Shown: positions 24,423 to 32,680 of the stretch, in pieces
Numbering within the stretch: position 1 is the first letter of the stretch
Layout of the letters: each line of letters opens with the position of its first letter
Origin: Verrucomicrobiales bacterium
GTDB taxonomy: Bacteria; Verrucomicrobiota; Verrucomicrobiia; Limisphaerales; J093
NCBI GenBank assembly: GCA_024233305.1
Contig: JACKPV010000024.1
Coordinates: 310,001-374,000 of the forward strand
Reading direction: 5' to 3'
Length of the DNA: 64,000 bases
Position numbers and translations under genes: made by a program
Notes under the pieces: generated by a model
Told to the model about the DNA's origin: nothing
The model's input: only the letters and a program-made list of their open reading frames with translations
The model's database searches: none

Positions 24423-25151
24423 ATGAGCAAGATCAAGATGGTGATGTTCGACCTGTCGGGAACGACGGTCCATGACGACACGGGAGTGCGCGACTGCCTC
24501 TACCAGGCCGCGCAGGAACACGATCTGCGGACGACGCCGGATGAAATCCTGCTCCACATGGGAACGAACAAGATCCATCTCTACCAGTATTTGATCGCGA
24601 AATCGAAGGGGCAGAGCATCGATTTCCGCGATTTCGAGAAGGTGCGCAATCCCGATACGCTCGAGTTCGCAACGAAGGTCTTCCACCGGTACGAGGAGAT
24701 CATGATCAACCACTATCGGACGCAGGTGAGGGAGGTGCCGGGCGCCGCGGACACCTTCCGATGGTGCCACGATCACGGCATCAAGGTCGCCACCGACACC
24801 GGCTTTCACAAGGACGTCACCCGGGCAATCATGGACGGCCTGGGCTGGCTGCGAGACGGTCTGGTCGACCTGTCGGTCGACGTTCAGGACATCCCCGGCG
24901 AACGAGGTCGTCCGGCGCCGTTCATGATCTTCCACGCGATGCAGCACCTCGACATCCAGAATGTGCGGGACGTGCTCAAGATCGGCGACACCCCCGCCGA
25001 CATGCTCGAAGGCGTCAATGCCGGATGCCGCGGCGTCGTGGGGGTGTTGAGCGGCCCGCGTCCGGTGGCGGCCTGGGGTTGCTACCGGCACACGCACGTG
25101 ATTCCGAGCGTGAAGGAACTGCCGGCCCTGATCGAAACAGAATTCGTGTAA
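24423..25151 (+). CDS. Phosphonatase-like HAD hydrolase
   Basis: 242 residues. HAD motif I VMFDLSGTTVHDD (nucleophile D in DxSGTT; the T/S-G-T-T form is typical of phosphonoacetaldehyde-hydrolase relatives), motif II VATDTGF, and motif III/IV KIGDTPADMLEGVNAGC. It lacks the obvious Schiff-base lysine context of true PhnX, matching the 'phosphonatase-like' subfamily that is linked by gene neighbourhood to phosphonate breakdown. The dehydrogenase directly downstream (4-bp gap) belongs to the family usually paired with it. No phosphonate transporter or C-P lyase is in the window, so the substrate is inferred. Confidence 0.8.
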   Translation: MSKIKMVMFDLSGTTVHDDTGVRDCLYQAAQEHDLRTTPDEILLHMGTNKIHLYQYLIAKSKGQSIDFRDFEKVRNPDTLEFATKVFHRYEEIMINHYRTQVREVPGAADTFRWCHDHGIKVATDTGFHKDVTRAIMDGLGWLRDGLVDLSVDVQDIPGERGRPAPFMIFHAMQHLDIQNVRDVLKIGDTPADMLEGVNAGCRGVVGVLSGPRPVAAWGCYRHTHVIPSVKELPALIETEFV

Positions 25152-25155
25152 ACCG

Positions 25156-26292
25156 ATGAAAACGAGTCGCGCGGTGGTGTTTGACGGCCGGGATCGCCCG
25201 TTCCGTTGCGAAACGGTCGCGATCCCTGCCCTCCGTGTCGGGGAGGTGCTCGTGCGCAACGAATACACCACCTTGTGCCGGAGCGACCTGAACACCTTCT
25301 GCGGCAAACGCACCGAGCGAACGCCAACGATCCTTGGCCATGAAGTCGTCGGGCGCGTCGAGGAACTCGGACCGGGCGCGCCCGCCGCAGACTGCCGCGG
25401 CGCGGCGCTACGGATTGGGGACCGGATCACATGGGCGATCTACGCCGCCGACCCGGCCTCGTCCCTGGCCCGCCGCGGGCTTCCGCAGAAGGCTCCAGAC
25501 TTGTTCAAATACGGACACGAACCGGTCACGGCCAGCAGTCATTTGCACGGCGGTCTTGCCGAGCATTGCCTGCTGCGCCGCCACACCCCCATCGCGCGGC
25601 TGGACGAAGCGGTCCCTCTGCCGGTGGCGGCCTTGATCAACTGTGCGGTGGCGACGGTTGCAGGTTCGTTGCGGCTGGCGGGCGATGTGCGTGATGGCGT
25701 CGTTCTGGTCGCGGGCGCCGGAATGCTCGGAGTGATCGCTTGCGCCTTGAGCCGATGCGCCAGAGCGAAGCGGGTGGTGGCCGTCGACATCGATGCGGAC
25801 CGGCTGGCAACGGCCCGGTCCTTCGGCGCGGACGTGACGGTGCAGATTGGCGCCGACCGACCTGACCTGGCCGAACGGCTCGCGGTCGAACTGCCGGGAG
25901 AACCGCCTTCGGTGGCGCTCGACTACAGCGGCGTGCCGGAGACGATGGAAGCGCTGCGGGCCGCGCTGGGCATCGGTGGCGTCCTGGTGCTCGTGGGCGC
26001 CACGTTCCCCCAACGCCCGCTCTCCCTGGACGCGGAGCAAATCGTGCGTCGACTACACACGATCAAGGGATTGCACAACTACAACCAGGCCGACTTCGTC
26101 GCGGCGGTGGGGTTCATCGAAGCCGAGCACCAGAAGTTCCCGTTCGCCCGCCTCGTGCATGACCGGTTCACCCTGGACCAGGCCGACGAGGCGTTTGCTT
26201 TCGGGATGAAGTCCCGCGCCCATCGGGTGGGCATCCGCACCATCTGCCAGCCCGCTATCGCATCCCCATCGTCGGGCGCCTCATCGCCCTGA
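25156..26292 (+). CDS. Zinc-type alcohol dehydrogenase, phosphonate-catabolism-associated type
   Basis: 378 residues in the MDR superfamily. TTLCRSDLNTFCGKR carries the catalytic-zinc cysteine region, and PTILGHEVVGRVEELGP the GHE motif. ALINCAVATVAGSLRLAG precedes the nucleotide fold VVLVAGAGMLGVIACALS with VVAVDIDADRL. The stretch ARRGLPQKAPDLFKYGHE matches the phosphonate-associated dehydrogenase subfamily, but the four structural-zinc cysteines usual before RxGLPQKC are absent (YAADPASSLARRGLPQKA). It is an operon partner of the HAD hydrolase. The last 20 residues (PAIASPSSGASSP) look like a run-on tail. Confidence 0.8.
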   Translation: MKTSRAVVFDGRDRPFRCETVAIPALRVGEVLVRNEYTTLCRSDLNTFCGKRTERTPTILGHEVVGRVEELGPGAPAADCRGAALRIGDRITWAIYAADPASSLARRGLPQKAPDLFKYGHEPVTASSHLHGGLAEHCLLRRHTPIARLDEAVPLPVAALINCAVATVAGSLRLAGDVRDGVVLVAGAGMLGVIACALSRCARAKRVVAVDIDADRLATARSFGADVTVQIGADRPDLAERLAVELPGEPPSVALDYSGVPETMEALRAALGIGGVLVLVGATFPQRPLSLDAEQIVRRLHTIKGLHNYNQADFVAAVGFIEAEHQKFPFARLVHDRFTLDQADEAFAFGMKSRAHRVGIRTICQPAIASPSSGASSP

Positions 26293-26700
26293 CCCGCGAC
26301 CGGGCCGACCTTGGTTCCCTCACGCATCTGGCCGCCGCCGCGGTCTGCCTGGCTGCGTGGGCCGCATGCTCGGCCACCGCTACTGCCAGGCCGACGGCGA
26401 TCCTCCAGGCTCTTCGACGAGGCTGAACTTGCCCGGGCGACAATGTGGAAGCCGTGCCGGCCCGCGGCGTGCAGACGGGACAAGTCGCTCGTCGGGCTGA
26501 TCAGCCATCCGTGACTTCTGGGCGATACGCCGTCGGCCTGAGCCGTAACCATGCGGTTGGATTCCCCACGGATGGGCACCGGTGGGCACCGGTGTTGAGG
26601 GAAACCAGAAGCGCGCGCCCTGGGTTCGGGCTCACCATTTAGTGAGGCTTCCCGCCCTCTCCGCCAAGGCGGCAGCGCCGCGCTCCATCCGTGAGGCGCC
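26293..26700. repeat. Gene-poor stretch with a dispersed 17-mer
   Basis: No gene is supported. CCTGAGCCGTAACCATG at 26537-26553 is identical to 16064-16080 and is followed by acggatgggc, as in the first copy. GGGCACCGGT occurs twice in a row at about 26574-26595. Confidence 0.5.
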
Positions 26701-27190
26701 CCGCACGCTCGACCTGGCCGAACGGAACCGTACGCCAGACGCCTCGCTGTTGGCTTTGGCAAACAAGGGAGATTTTGTGCTCTGCACGAAGGACACCGAC
26801 TTCCGGATCAGCTACGAACTTGGGCAGGGGTCGGCTCAACACGTGCTCGTCACGACGGGCAACATCCATAACGACGAACTGGTCGCCCTTTTCGCCCGGA
26901 ACGACGAACTCCGCTTCCGTCTTTTGGGCGATCACGCGTTCCTCGAGTTGAATCGGAGTCACCTGATAACCCACGGGGAGCAGGGCACTCCCAAAACGGT
27001 TACGGGGCTGGACGGAAAGCTGCCGATGCCCGAGGGCTGGGGAGGAAACGGCCAAGGCACTGTAACGTGTAGAGACTCAAGACGAGGCCCCATTCCGACG
27101 CTGCCTTTCACGATAGGGCAGGAGAAGGGAAATGGCGGGAGCGGCGGGGCTCGAACCCGTAACCTCTGCCGTGACAGGGCAGCGCTCTAA
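26700..27190 (+). pseudogene. Truncated DUF5615 (PIN-like toxin) remnant
   Basis: The frame contains TPDASLLALANKGDFVLCTKDTDF and then QHVLVTTGNIHNDELVALFA, matching the middle and end of DUF5615 PIN-like proteins ('TDxxIxxxAxxxxxVVxTKDxDF', 'xTGNIsNxeL'). The normal N-terminus (LxDANLSxxL) is missing and the frame runs on through the tRNA-Asp region before stopping at 27190, so it is not an intact gene. No DUF433 antitoxin is seen upstream. Confidence 0.55.
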
Positions 27191-27209
27191 CCGATTGAGC
27201 TACGCCCCC
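27133..27209 (-). tRNA. tRNA-Asp (anticodon GTC)
   Basis: On the minus strand: acceptor GGGGGCG pairs with CGCTCCC (one G-T), the D arm is TAGCTCAATCGGTTAGAGC, the anticodon stem CTGCC/GGCAG encloses CTGTCAC with GTC (27173-27175), and the T arm is CGGGTTCGAGCCCCG-like. Discriminator G, with encoded CCA at 27133-27135. The elements are complete and conventional. Confidence 0.97.
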
Positions 27210-27223
27210 GCAAACGGGCCGCC

Positions 27224-27253
27224 AAATTAGGCAAACCGCCCCGGTTCCGTCAA
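27224..27253 (-). promoter_or_regulatory. Candidate promoter of tRNA-Asp
   Basis: On the minus strand TTGACG (27248-27253) and TAATTT (27224-27229) are 18 bp apart and about 14 bp upstream of the tRNA 5' end. The -10 match is weak. Confidence 0.4.
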
Positions 27254-27499
27254 CGGTCATTTCTGGTTTTTTTCCACCGCCCCTCCGCGCCCCCCCCTGC
27301 CAATCCCCAGCGGCGGCGGGCGGGATCCGTCCGTGCGCCGACGCGTAAGGCGTCGGTTGGGCAAAGCGCCACCGCCGGATGGCGCCTTCACCGCGCTCAC
27401 CGTGCCGGTCGCCGCCCGCAGGGAATCCAGGAAACACCCGGTTGCAGGTAAGACTGGCACGCCGGGGGATTGCGTGCCAGATTCCGCCCCGTTGCTGCC

Positions 27500-29827
27500 A
27501 TGATCTGCTCAATCACGTCCGCCTGCCAACGAATGCCGGCCGGTCTCGCCGGTCTCCTGCTCCTTGCCCCGCTCGCCGCCGCGGAGCCCGAAGCCGGCGC
27601 CCGCACCTTCGGCTTCACCGGACCGGAGATCTTCCCCATCGACAATCTGATCAGCCACGTGCGATCCGCGGATTTCGACGGGGACGGTCGCCTGGATCTC
27701 ATCGTGGTGAACAACTCACGTTCCAAGCTGAACCTCCTGTTCAACCGGACCGGGGACACCAACGTGGTCGAGACGCCGCGCGAGGGACGCGATCTCAACG
27801 CCCTGCCACCGGACGCCCGTTTCCAGATCGAGTCCATCGCCTCCGAGAAGCGCATCACCGCGCTGGTGGTTGCCGATCTCAATCACGATCACCGCCCCGA
27901 CCTGGCCTATTACGGCGAGCCGAAGGAACTGGTCATCCAGTATCGGGAGGGCGAAAACGACTGGAGCACCCCGCGACGCTGGCCCATCAACGACGGGTTG
28001 CTGGATATGAACGCGCTGGACTGCGGCGATCTCAATGGGGACCACCTCGATGACCTGGTCCTGCTGGGCGAGTCGATCCTCTACATCCTGCGCCAGAAGG
28101 AGGACGGCGGCCTCGCCGAACCGGAGCGGCTTCCCTACAGCGGCACGGTGCGCGCGGTGCAGGTGCTCGACGTGGACGGCGACGGCCGCCAGGACCTGAT
28201 GCTGGTGAACTGGGATCTGGCCAACCCCTTCCGTTTCCGGCTCCAGGGCGCCGATGGTTCGCTCGGACCCGAAATCCACTTCGCCCTGCCCGCGATTCGT
28301 TCGTACTGGCCGGATGACCTCGATGGCGACGGTCGCACCGAAGTGGTGACCATCGCGCAGAAGTCCGGCCGCGCGCAGATCTCGAACTTCGTCCGCAAAG
28401 CCGGCGAGCAACTCGCAAGCGGCGTCCCGGTCGGGCAGTTCCAGGTGCTTCCGCTCACCAAGACCTCGAAGAGCAAGCGCGGGATGATCTGGGCGGACGT
28501 CACCGGGGACGGCCTGCAGGACCTGCTGGTGGCCGAGCCGGACAGCGGGCAACTCTCCCTGAACGCCCAGACCGCCGCGGGTGAACTGGGCATCGTGCGG
28601 CGGTTTCCGACGTTCACCGGCGTGACCGAACTGCAGGCGGGGGACTGGGATGGTGACGGCGTGATGGAGATTTTCCTGCTGAGTTCGGACGAGCGACAGA
28701 TCGGGGTCACGCGCTACGAAGCGGAAGGCCGCATCGGTTTCCCAACGCTCCTGCCGGTGGACGGTCGCCCGCTGGCGATGGCGGTGGGGAGCCTGGCTGC
28801 GGATCAACCCCCGGTGCTGGCCGCCGTGGTTGAACGCGAGCGCCGAAGGGAACTCGTCGTTTGGGGACCCGCAGGCGAGGTCCGCCGCCAGCCCCTGGAC
28901 GAAGCCTTCAAGGCCAACGCGGATGCCCTCCGGTTGCATGACCTCGACCAGGACGGGCGCCTCGACTTCGTCGTCCTGATTCCCTACGAGAAGCTCAAGG
29001 TGCTCCGCCAGAAGGAGGACGGGAGCTTCGACGAACTGGACCTCGCGGCGCCCGGCGGCAGCTCCGAGTTGCCGGCTCTCAGCGCCGGCGATGTCGACAA
29101 TGACGGTCGCCCCGAACTGTTGCTCGCCCAGAAGAACTTCGTCCGCGCCGTGGTGCTCCAACCGGAAGCCGGCGGCTCCGACTCGTCGCGGTCATGGTCC
29201 TTCCGGGTCAAGGAGCAGATCAACGGCGTCTCAAGCGCCTCGCGGATCACCGCGGCCACGAGCGTCCGTCTCGGGGCGCAACGCACGCCGGCCCTCCTGC
29301 TCCTCGACGCCGAACGCAACGCGGTCAGCATCTGCCAGCAGGACCAGGCGGGCGTGTGGCAAATCGCACGGAACGTGAACCTGCCGGTCAGTGATTTCAC
29401 CCAGCTTCAGCCGATCCGCCTCGGCGGCAACGGAACCACCGCGGCGGCCTTTCTGGGTCTGAATGCTGTGGCCTGGCTGCCATTTGCCGGGGATGCCTGG
29501 GAACTGGTCGAACTGGACGACTACGAGACCCCGATCCAGGACGGCTTTCTCCACGACGTGGTGTCGGGCGATCTCAACAACGACGGACGTCGGGACCTGG
29601 TTTTCCTTGAGACCGGTCGGCACTACCTCGACCTAGTCACCTTCGAGCCTCCGCACAACCTCGTGCCCGCCAGCCGCTGGCAGGTCTTCGAGGAACGCAC
29701 CTTCCGCAACCGCCGCGCCGAAATCCCCGAGCCCCGCGAAGCCTTGATCGTGGACGTCACCGGCGACGGCCGCAATGACCTCGTCGTCGTCGTGCACGAC
29801 CGCGTGCTGGTCTATCCGCAGGATTGA
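27500..29827 (+). CDS. Secreted FG-GAP/VCBS-repeat protein
   Basis: 775 residues. A signal peptide (GLAGLLLLAPLAAAEP, about residues 15-30) precedes a chain of FG-GAP-like blades. Calcium-type loops 'DxDGDGRxDLxVV' recur: DFDGDGRLDLIVVN, DLNHDHRPDLAYY, DLNGDHLDDLVLL, DVDGDGRQDLMLV, DLDGDGRTEVVT, DVTGDGLQDLLVA, DWDGDGVMEIFLL, DLDQDGRLDFVVL, DVDNDGRPELLLA, DLNNDGRRDLVFL, DVTGDGRNDLVVV. This gives at least 11 repeats, enough for one or two seven-bladed propellers. Likely an exported binding protein; the ligand is unknown. ATG 27500 gives the signal peptide. It is convergent with the lipoprotein gene across a 51-bp gap. Confidence 0.88.
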   Translation: MICSITSACQRMPAGLAGLLLLAPLAAAEPEAGARTFGFTGPEIFPIDNLISHVRSADFDGDGRLDLIVVNNSRSKLNLLFNRTGDTNVVETPREGRDLNALPPDARFQIESIASEKRITALVVADLNHDHRPDLAYYGEPKELVIQYREGENDWSTPRRWPINDGLLDMNALDCGDLNGDHLDDLVLLGESILYILRQKEDGGLAEPERLPYSGTVRAVQVLDVDGDGRQDLMLVNWDLANPFRFRLQGADGSLGPEIHFALPAIRSYWPDDLDGDGRTEVVTIAQKSGRAQISNFVRKAGEQLASGVPVGQFQVLPLTKTSKSKRGMIWADVTGDGLQDLLVAEPDSGQLSLNAQTAAGELGIVRRFPTFTGVTELQAGDWDGDGVMEIFLLSSDERQIGVTRYEAEGRIGFPTLLPVDGRPLAMAVGSLAADQPPVLAAVVERERRRELVVWGPAGEVRRQPLDEAFKANADALRLHDLDQDGRLDFVVLIPYEKLKVLRQKEDGSFDELDLAAPGGSSELPALSAGDVDNDGRPELLLAQKNFVRAVVLQPEAGGSDSSRSWSFRVKEQINGVSSASRITAATSVRLGAQRTPALLLLDAERNAVSICQQDQAGVWQIARNVNLPVSDFTQLQPIRLGGNGTTAAAFLGLNAVAWLPFAGDAWELVELDDYETPIQDGFLHDVVSGDLNNDGRRDLVFLETGRHYLDLVTFEPPHNLVPASRWQVFEERTFRNRRAEIPEPREALIVDVTGDGRNDLVVVVHDRVLVYPQD

Positions 29828-29849
29828 CCGGCGGCGACGGTCGCCGCGC

Positions 29850-29878
29850 GCCCGGCGGCATCGCGCGGCGCGCCGGGC
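29850..29878. terminator. Hairpin between convergent genes
   Basis: GCCCGGCG (29850-29857) pairs with CGCCGGGC (29871-29878) across a 13-nt loop, between two convergent stops. There is no T run, so intrinsic termination is uncertain. Confidence 0.35.
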
Positions 29879-30277
29879 CTACCGATACTTGATGGCCACG
29901 GCCACGATGACGCGGTCCTTGATGGGACTGACGGTGGGCGCCCAGTAGGGACCGGTGACCCAGGAGCCGGTGGTTTCCACCTGGTCGCGGACCAGGATGA
30001 TCGCGTCCGCGCCGAGGTTGGCGGCTTTGCGACGCAGGACGGTTTCGAGCTTCTCGACGGAGGGCGCCGGATTCAGGGATACCGAGGCGACGACTTCCCC
30101 GAGCTTCTCGTGCGCCTGCCCGGGCGCCCCGTGGAGGATCTCCACCTGCTGCCAGTCGCTGGGTTCATAGCGCGGCACCCCGAGGTATTGAATGGTGTTC
30201 GTCGAGAGGGAACTGCATCCCACCGCGGTGGCGAGCAGGAGCCCGGAAGCGAGCCAGTGGAGAGGGAATCGCGGCAT
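29879..30277 (-). CDS. Small lipoprotein of unknown function
   Basis: 132 residues. MPRFPLHWLASGLLLATAVGCSSL is a lipoprotein signal with lipobox TAVGC (Cys about 21). The mature part has YLGVPRYEPSDWQQVEIL, then EKLGEVVASV and KLETVLRRKAANLGADAIILV. The last resembles the 'LrxkAxxlGADaVixv' region of small YbjQ/DUF-type or SHOCT-like lipoproteins that assemble in the envelope. ATG 30277 is selected for the signal peptide. The gene starts 14 bp after the sixA stop in the same direction, so co-transcription is likely. Confidence 0.7.
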   Translation of the reverse strand: MPRFPLHWLASGLLLATAVGCSSLSTNTIQYLGVPRYEPSDWQQVEILHGAPGQAHEKLGEVVASVSLNPAPSVEKLETVLRRKAANLGADAIILVRDQVETTGSWVTGPYWAPTVSPIKDRVIVAVAIKYR

Positions 30278-30291
30278 GGGAGGCGGCAGGT

Positions 30292-30795
30292 TCAGGCCAG
30301 GAGGCGAAGTTGTTTCGGAGCGAGCAACCACTCGAGCATGGCACAGGGACCGGCCTCGATCCCGTTGACCGACAGGCAGGCCAGCCCGGCCTTCTTGAAG
30401 TGGATGGGCAGCGTCGTTTCGCCCGTCAACAACAGCGCCATCAACTCGCTCAGGTTCGGTTCGTGCCCCACCAGCAGCAGGCATTCGGGCGGCGGCCGAA
30501 GCGCGGCGATTTCCCGCACCAATCCAGGGTGGGCGTCCTCCTCGGCCAGGCTCGGAATGAAGCGAAGCCGGCGGGTTGCTTCCAACGCGGCGGCCACCAT
30601 TTCGGCGGTCTCGCGGGCGCGGCGGAGTGGGCTGGAGAGGATGATGTCGAAGGTCAGGCCCAGGCGCTTCATGCCCATCGCCACCTGCGCGACCTTGTCC
30701 CGCCCCTCGTTGGTGAGCGGACGGTCGCCGTCGTCCGGATGATCCGGGGAGCCGCGTTCAACCGCGACACCGTGTCGGAGCAGGTAGAGCTTCAT
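30292..30795 (-). CDS. sixA: Phosphohistidine phosphatase SixA
   Basis: 167 residues of the histidine-phosphatase (phosphoglycerate-mutase-like) superfamily. The N-terminus MKLYLLRHGVAVERGSPDHPDDGDRPLTNEGR has the catalytic RHG motif and the SixA-type 'DxxRPLTxxG' pattern, followed by ILSSPLRRARETAEMVA and late LLLVGHEPNLSELMALLL with the second catalytic His. SixA removes phosphate from histidine of phosphotransfer proteins in the cytoplasm. The length fits the family. The 377 bp upstream (30796-31172) show no gene. Confidence 0.9.
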   Translation of the reverse strand: MKLYLLRHGVAVERGSPDHPDDGDRPLTNEGRDKVAQVAMGMKRLGLTFDIILSSPLRRARETAEMVAAALEATRRLRFIPSLAEEDAHPGLVREIAALRPPPECLLLVGHEPNLSELMALLLTGETTLPIHFKKAGLACLSVNGIEAGPCAMLEWLLAPKQLRLLA

Positions 30796-31172
30796 GACCG
30801 GACAACCATCGGACGAGGCCCGGACGCTGGCAAGGGCGGAACAGGTGGGGGCGCGCGGGATCGAGCCAGCGCCTCCGTTCGTTCATCGCCCGCGCCACGC
30901 GCGCCGGGCGCCAGCCGGGCCACCAAACCCGATCGGAAAGGCACGCTCCAGGAGACCGATATCCTGGGCGAGCGGACAGGCTTTGCCCGGCCAAGCTCCA
31001 CGAGGCCCGGTCGGTTCCGGCTCGCCGCTTCAGTTCGAGCTTCAAGTAGGGGTCCGTTCCCTGCCGCATGCCATTGCCCCAACAACGAACACAACGAACC
31101 TGTCACTCTATTGTCGCTCTATCCGCATCCGGGCGGCACTGAGGACCGTCTTGTCCCGTGGCATCCGGCGGT

Positions 31173-32639
31173 TCAGCGGGAGGGCGGAGTCCAGCGCAGG
31201 GTGGTCACGCTTGCCGGGAGCGCGCTGCCGCGGGCTTGCTGGTCCCCGCAGACCAGGGTGAACGGACGTTCCCGCGCGGACGGATTGGCGAGCACCAGCA
31301 CCAGGGCGCCGTCCGGGTTGCGGACCGCCACATTCGGGAGAGGGCCGCCTTCGGGCGTGCTTTCGATGCGCCGGGCGCCAGGCCGGATGAACTTCATGAA
31401 CTGCCCGTACATGAAGTAATCGAACTCGTAGCTCACCTGCCGCGTGTCCGAATGGAAGATCACACAGGTGGGATCGGCATCAAACGGGCCGTTGTTCGGT
31501 TGCTGATGCTCATCGAGGATCGTCACCCACGCGCTATAGCTGCCGGCCCAGTTGCGCAGAAACTCAATGATCTGAACCGCGCCCTGCACGCCGTAGACCG
31601 AGGTTTCGGTGAAATACAACGGCACTTCAGGGAACTCCTCATGGAACATGCGCATGCCCGTGGGCCGTCCGGCATATCCGTGGAAGGCCACCCCGTCCAC
31701 GTAACGCGCCGCCGCCGGATCGGACAGGATCGTGCGCGGGTAACCGAGGCCCGGATCGTCGCCCTGACGGCGCACGTTGTAGTTATGGTCGTAGCACCAG
31801 ATCTCCGTCCCCAACCCGTGGCGCTCGAAGGTCGGTCCCAGGTGGTCGCGGATGAAGTCCCGTTCCTGCTCTCCCGTCCAGTGGCATGAGGGATAAAACC
31901 AGTCAGGATCCCGCTCCTTCGCGCGATCCACGCCGGGTTCGTTCTGGATGGTGACCGCGTGCACCGGGATCCCCTCCGCCGCATAGGCCTGGATGAACCG
32001 GACGAAGTAGCGGGCGTAGGCGGCGTACCACTCCGGCTTGAGTTCCCCGCCGATGACCGAACCGGTGGTCTTCATCCAACCGGGCGGACTCCACGGCGAG
32101 GCGAAGAACCGCAGATCCGGATTCACGGCCCGGGCCTCGCGCAACACCGGCAGGATGTACCGCCGGTCCCGCTCGATCGAAAAGCGCCCCAGTTCGGGGT
32201 CCGTGGCGCCGGGCGGAAGGTCGTCATAGGTGTACCACTCGTCGCCGGTGAAGTCGGGTGTCCCAATGCAGATGCGCATCAGACTCATGCCGATGCCTTC
32301 GACGGGATCCAGCAGCCGACGCAGCACCTGCCGCCGGTCGGCGGCCTCCATCAGACTCAGATTCCAACAGGTCGCGGGTTCGAGGGAACTGCCGAGGCCA
32401 AGCACCGGTTGCCGGACACCTTCCGGCTGGACCGCGATCCGCACGCCGGACGTTTCCCCGGACGGTCCGAAGGACAGCGACGGTTGCGCGGCGAGTCGCA
32501 GCCGGCCATCGCTGGTGGACACCCAAACCCCCGCGGAAGACGGCTGTGCGCGCAGGCCGGCAGCCAGCGCGGTCGCCATTATCACCACCAGACCGGCCAT
32601 TGAGCGGACGTGTCCCTTCAGGTTCGATCGGTGGATCAT
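31173..32639 (-). CDS. Secreted glycoside hydrolase family 30-like enzyme
   Basis: 488 residues. The signal peptide MAGLVVIMATALAAGLRAQP is followed by a (beta/alpha)8 barrel with GLGSSLEPATCWNLSLM, then RICIGTPDFTG, FFASPWSPPGWMKTTG, the acid/base motif AVTIQNEPGVD (NEP, about residue 255) and the nucleophile motif PLYFTETSVYG (E in FTE, about residue 340). The C-terminal beta domain includes YEFDYFMYGQFMKFIRPGA, a GH30 hallmark ('xGxFSKFIRPGA'-like). GH30 members cleave glucosylceramide, beta-1,6-glucan, xylan or similar; the substrate is not assigned. ATG 32639 is used. No obvious operon partner. Confidence 0.88.
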   Translation of the reverse strand: MIHRSNLKGHVRSMAGLVVIMATALAAGLRAQPSSAGVWVSTSDGRLRLAAQPSLSFGPSGETSGVRIAVQPEGVRQPVLGLGSSLEPATCWNLSLMEAADRRQVLRRLLDPVEGIGMSLMRICIGTPDFTGDEWYTYDDLPPGATDPELGRFSIERDRRYILPVLREARAVNPDLRFFASPWSPPGWMKTTGSVIGGELKPEWYAAYARYFVRFIQAYAAEGIPVHAVTIQNEPGVDRAKERDPDWFYPSCHWTGEQERDFIRDHLGPTFERHGLGTEIWCYDHNYNVRRQGDDPGLGYPRTILSDPAAARYVDGVAFHGYAGRPTGMRMFHEEFPEVPLYFTETSVYGVQGAVQIIEFLRNWAGSYSAWVTILDEHQQPNNGPFDADPTCVIFHSDTRQVSYEFDYFMYGQFMKFIRPGARRIESTPEGGPLPNVAVRNPDGALVLVLANPSARERPFTLVCGDQQARGSALPASVTTLRWTPPSR

Positions 32640-32680
32640 GGCATTTCTGAACGCGTTCACTGCCTGGTCATAAGAACGGT

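Noticed and set aside
30796..31172. Gene in the gap between sixA and GH30
   Set aside because: Only short shadow ORFs with Arg/Pro-rich translations; no start/ribosome-site pair or family pattern.
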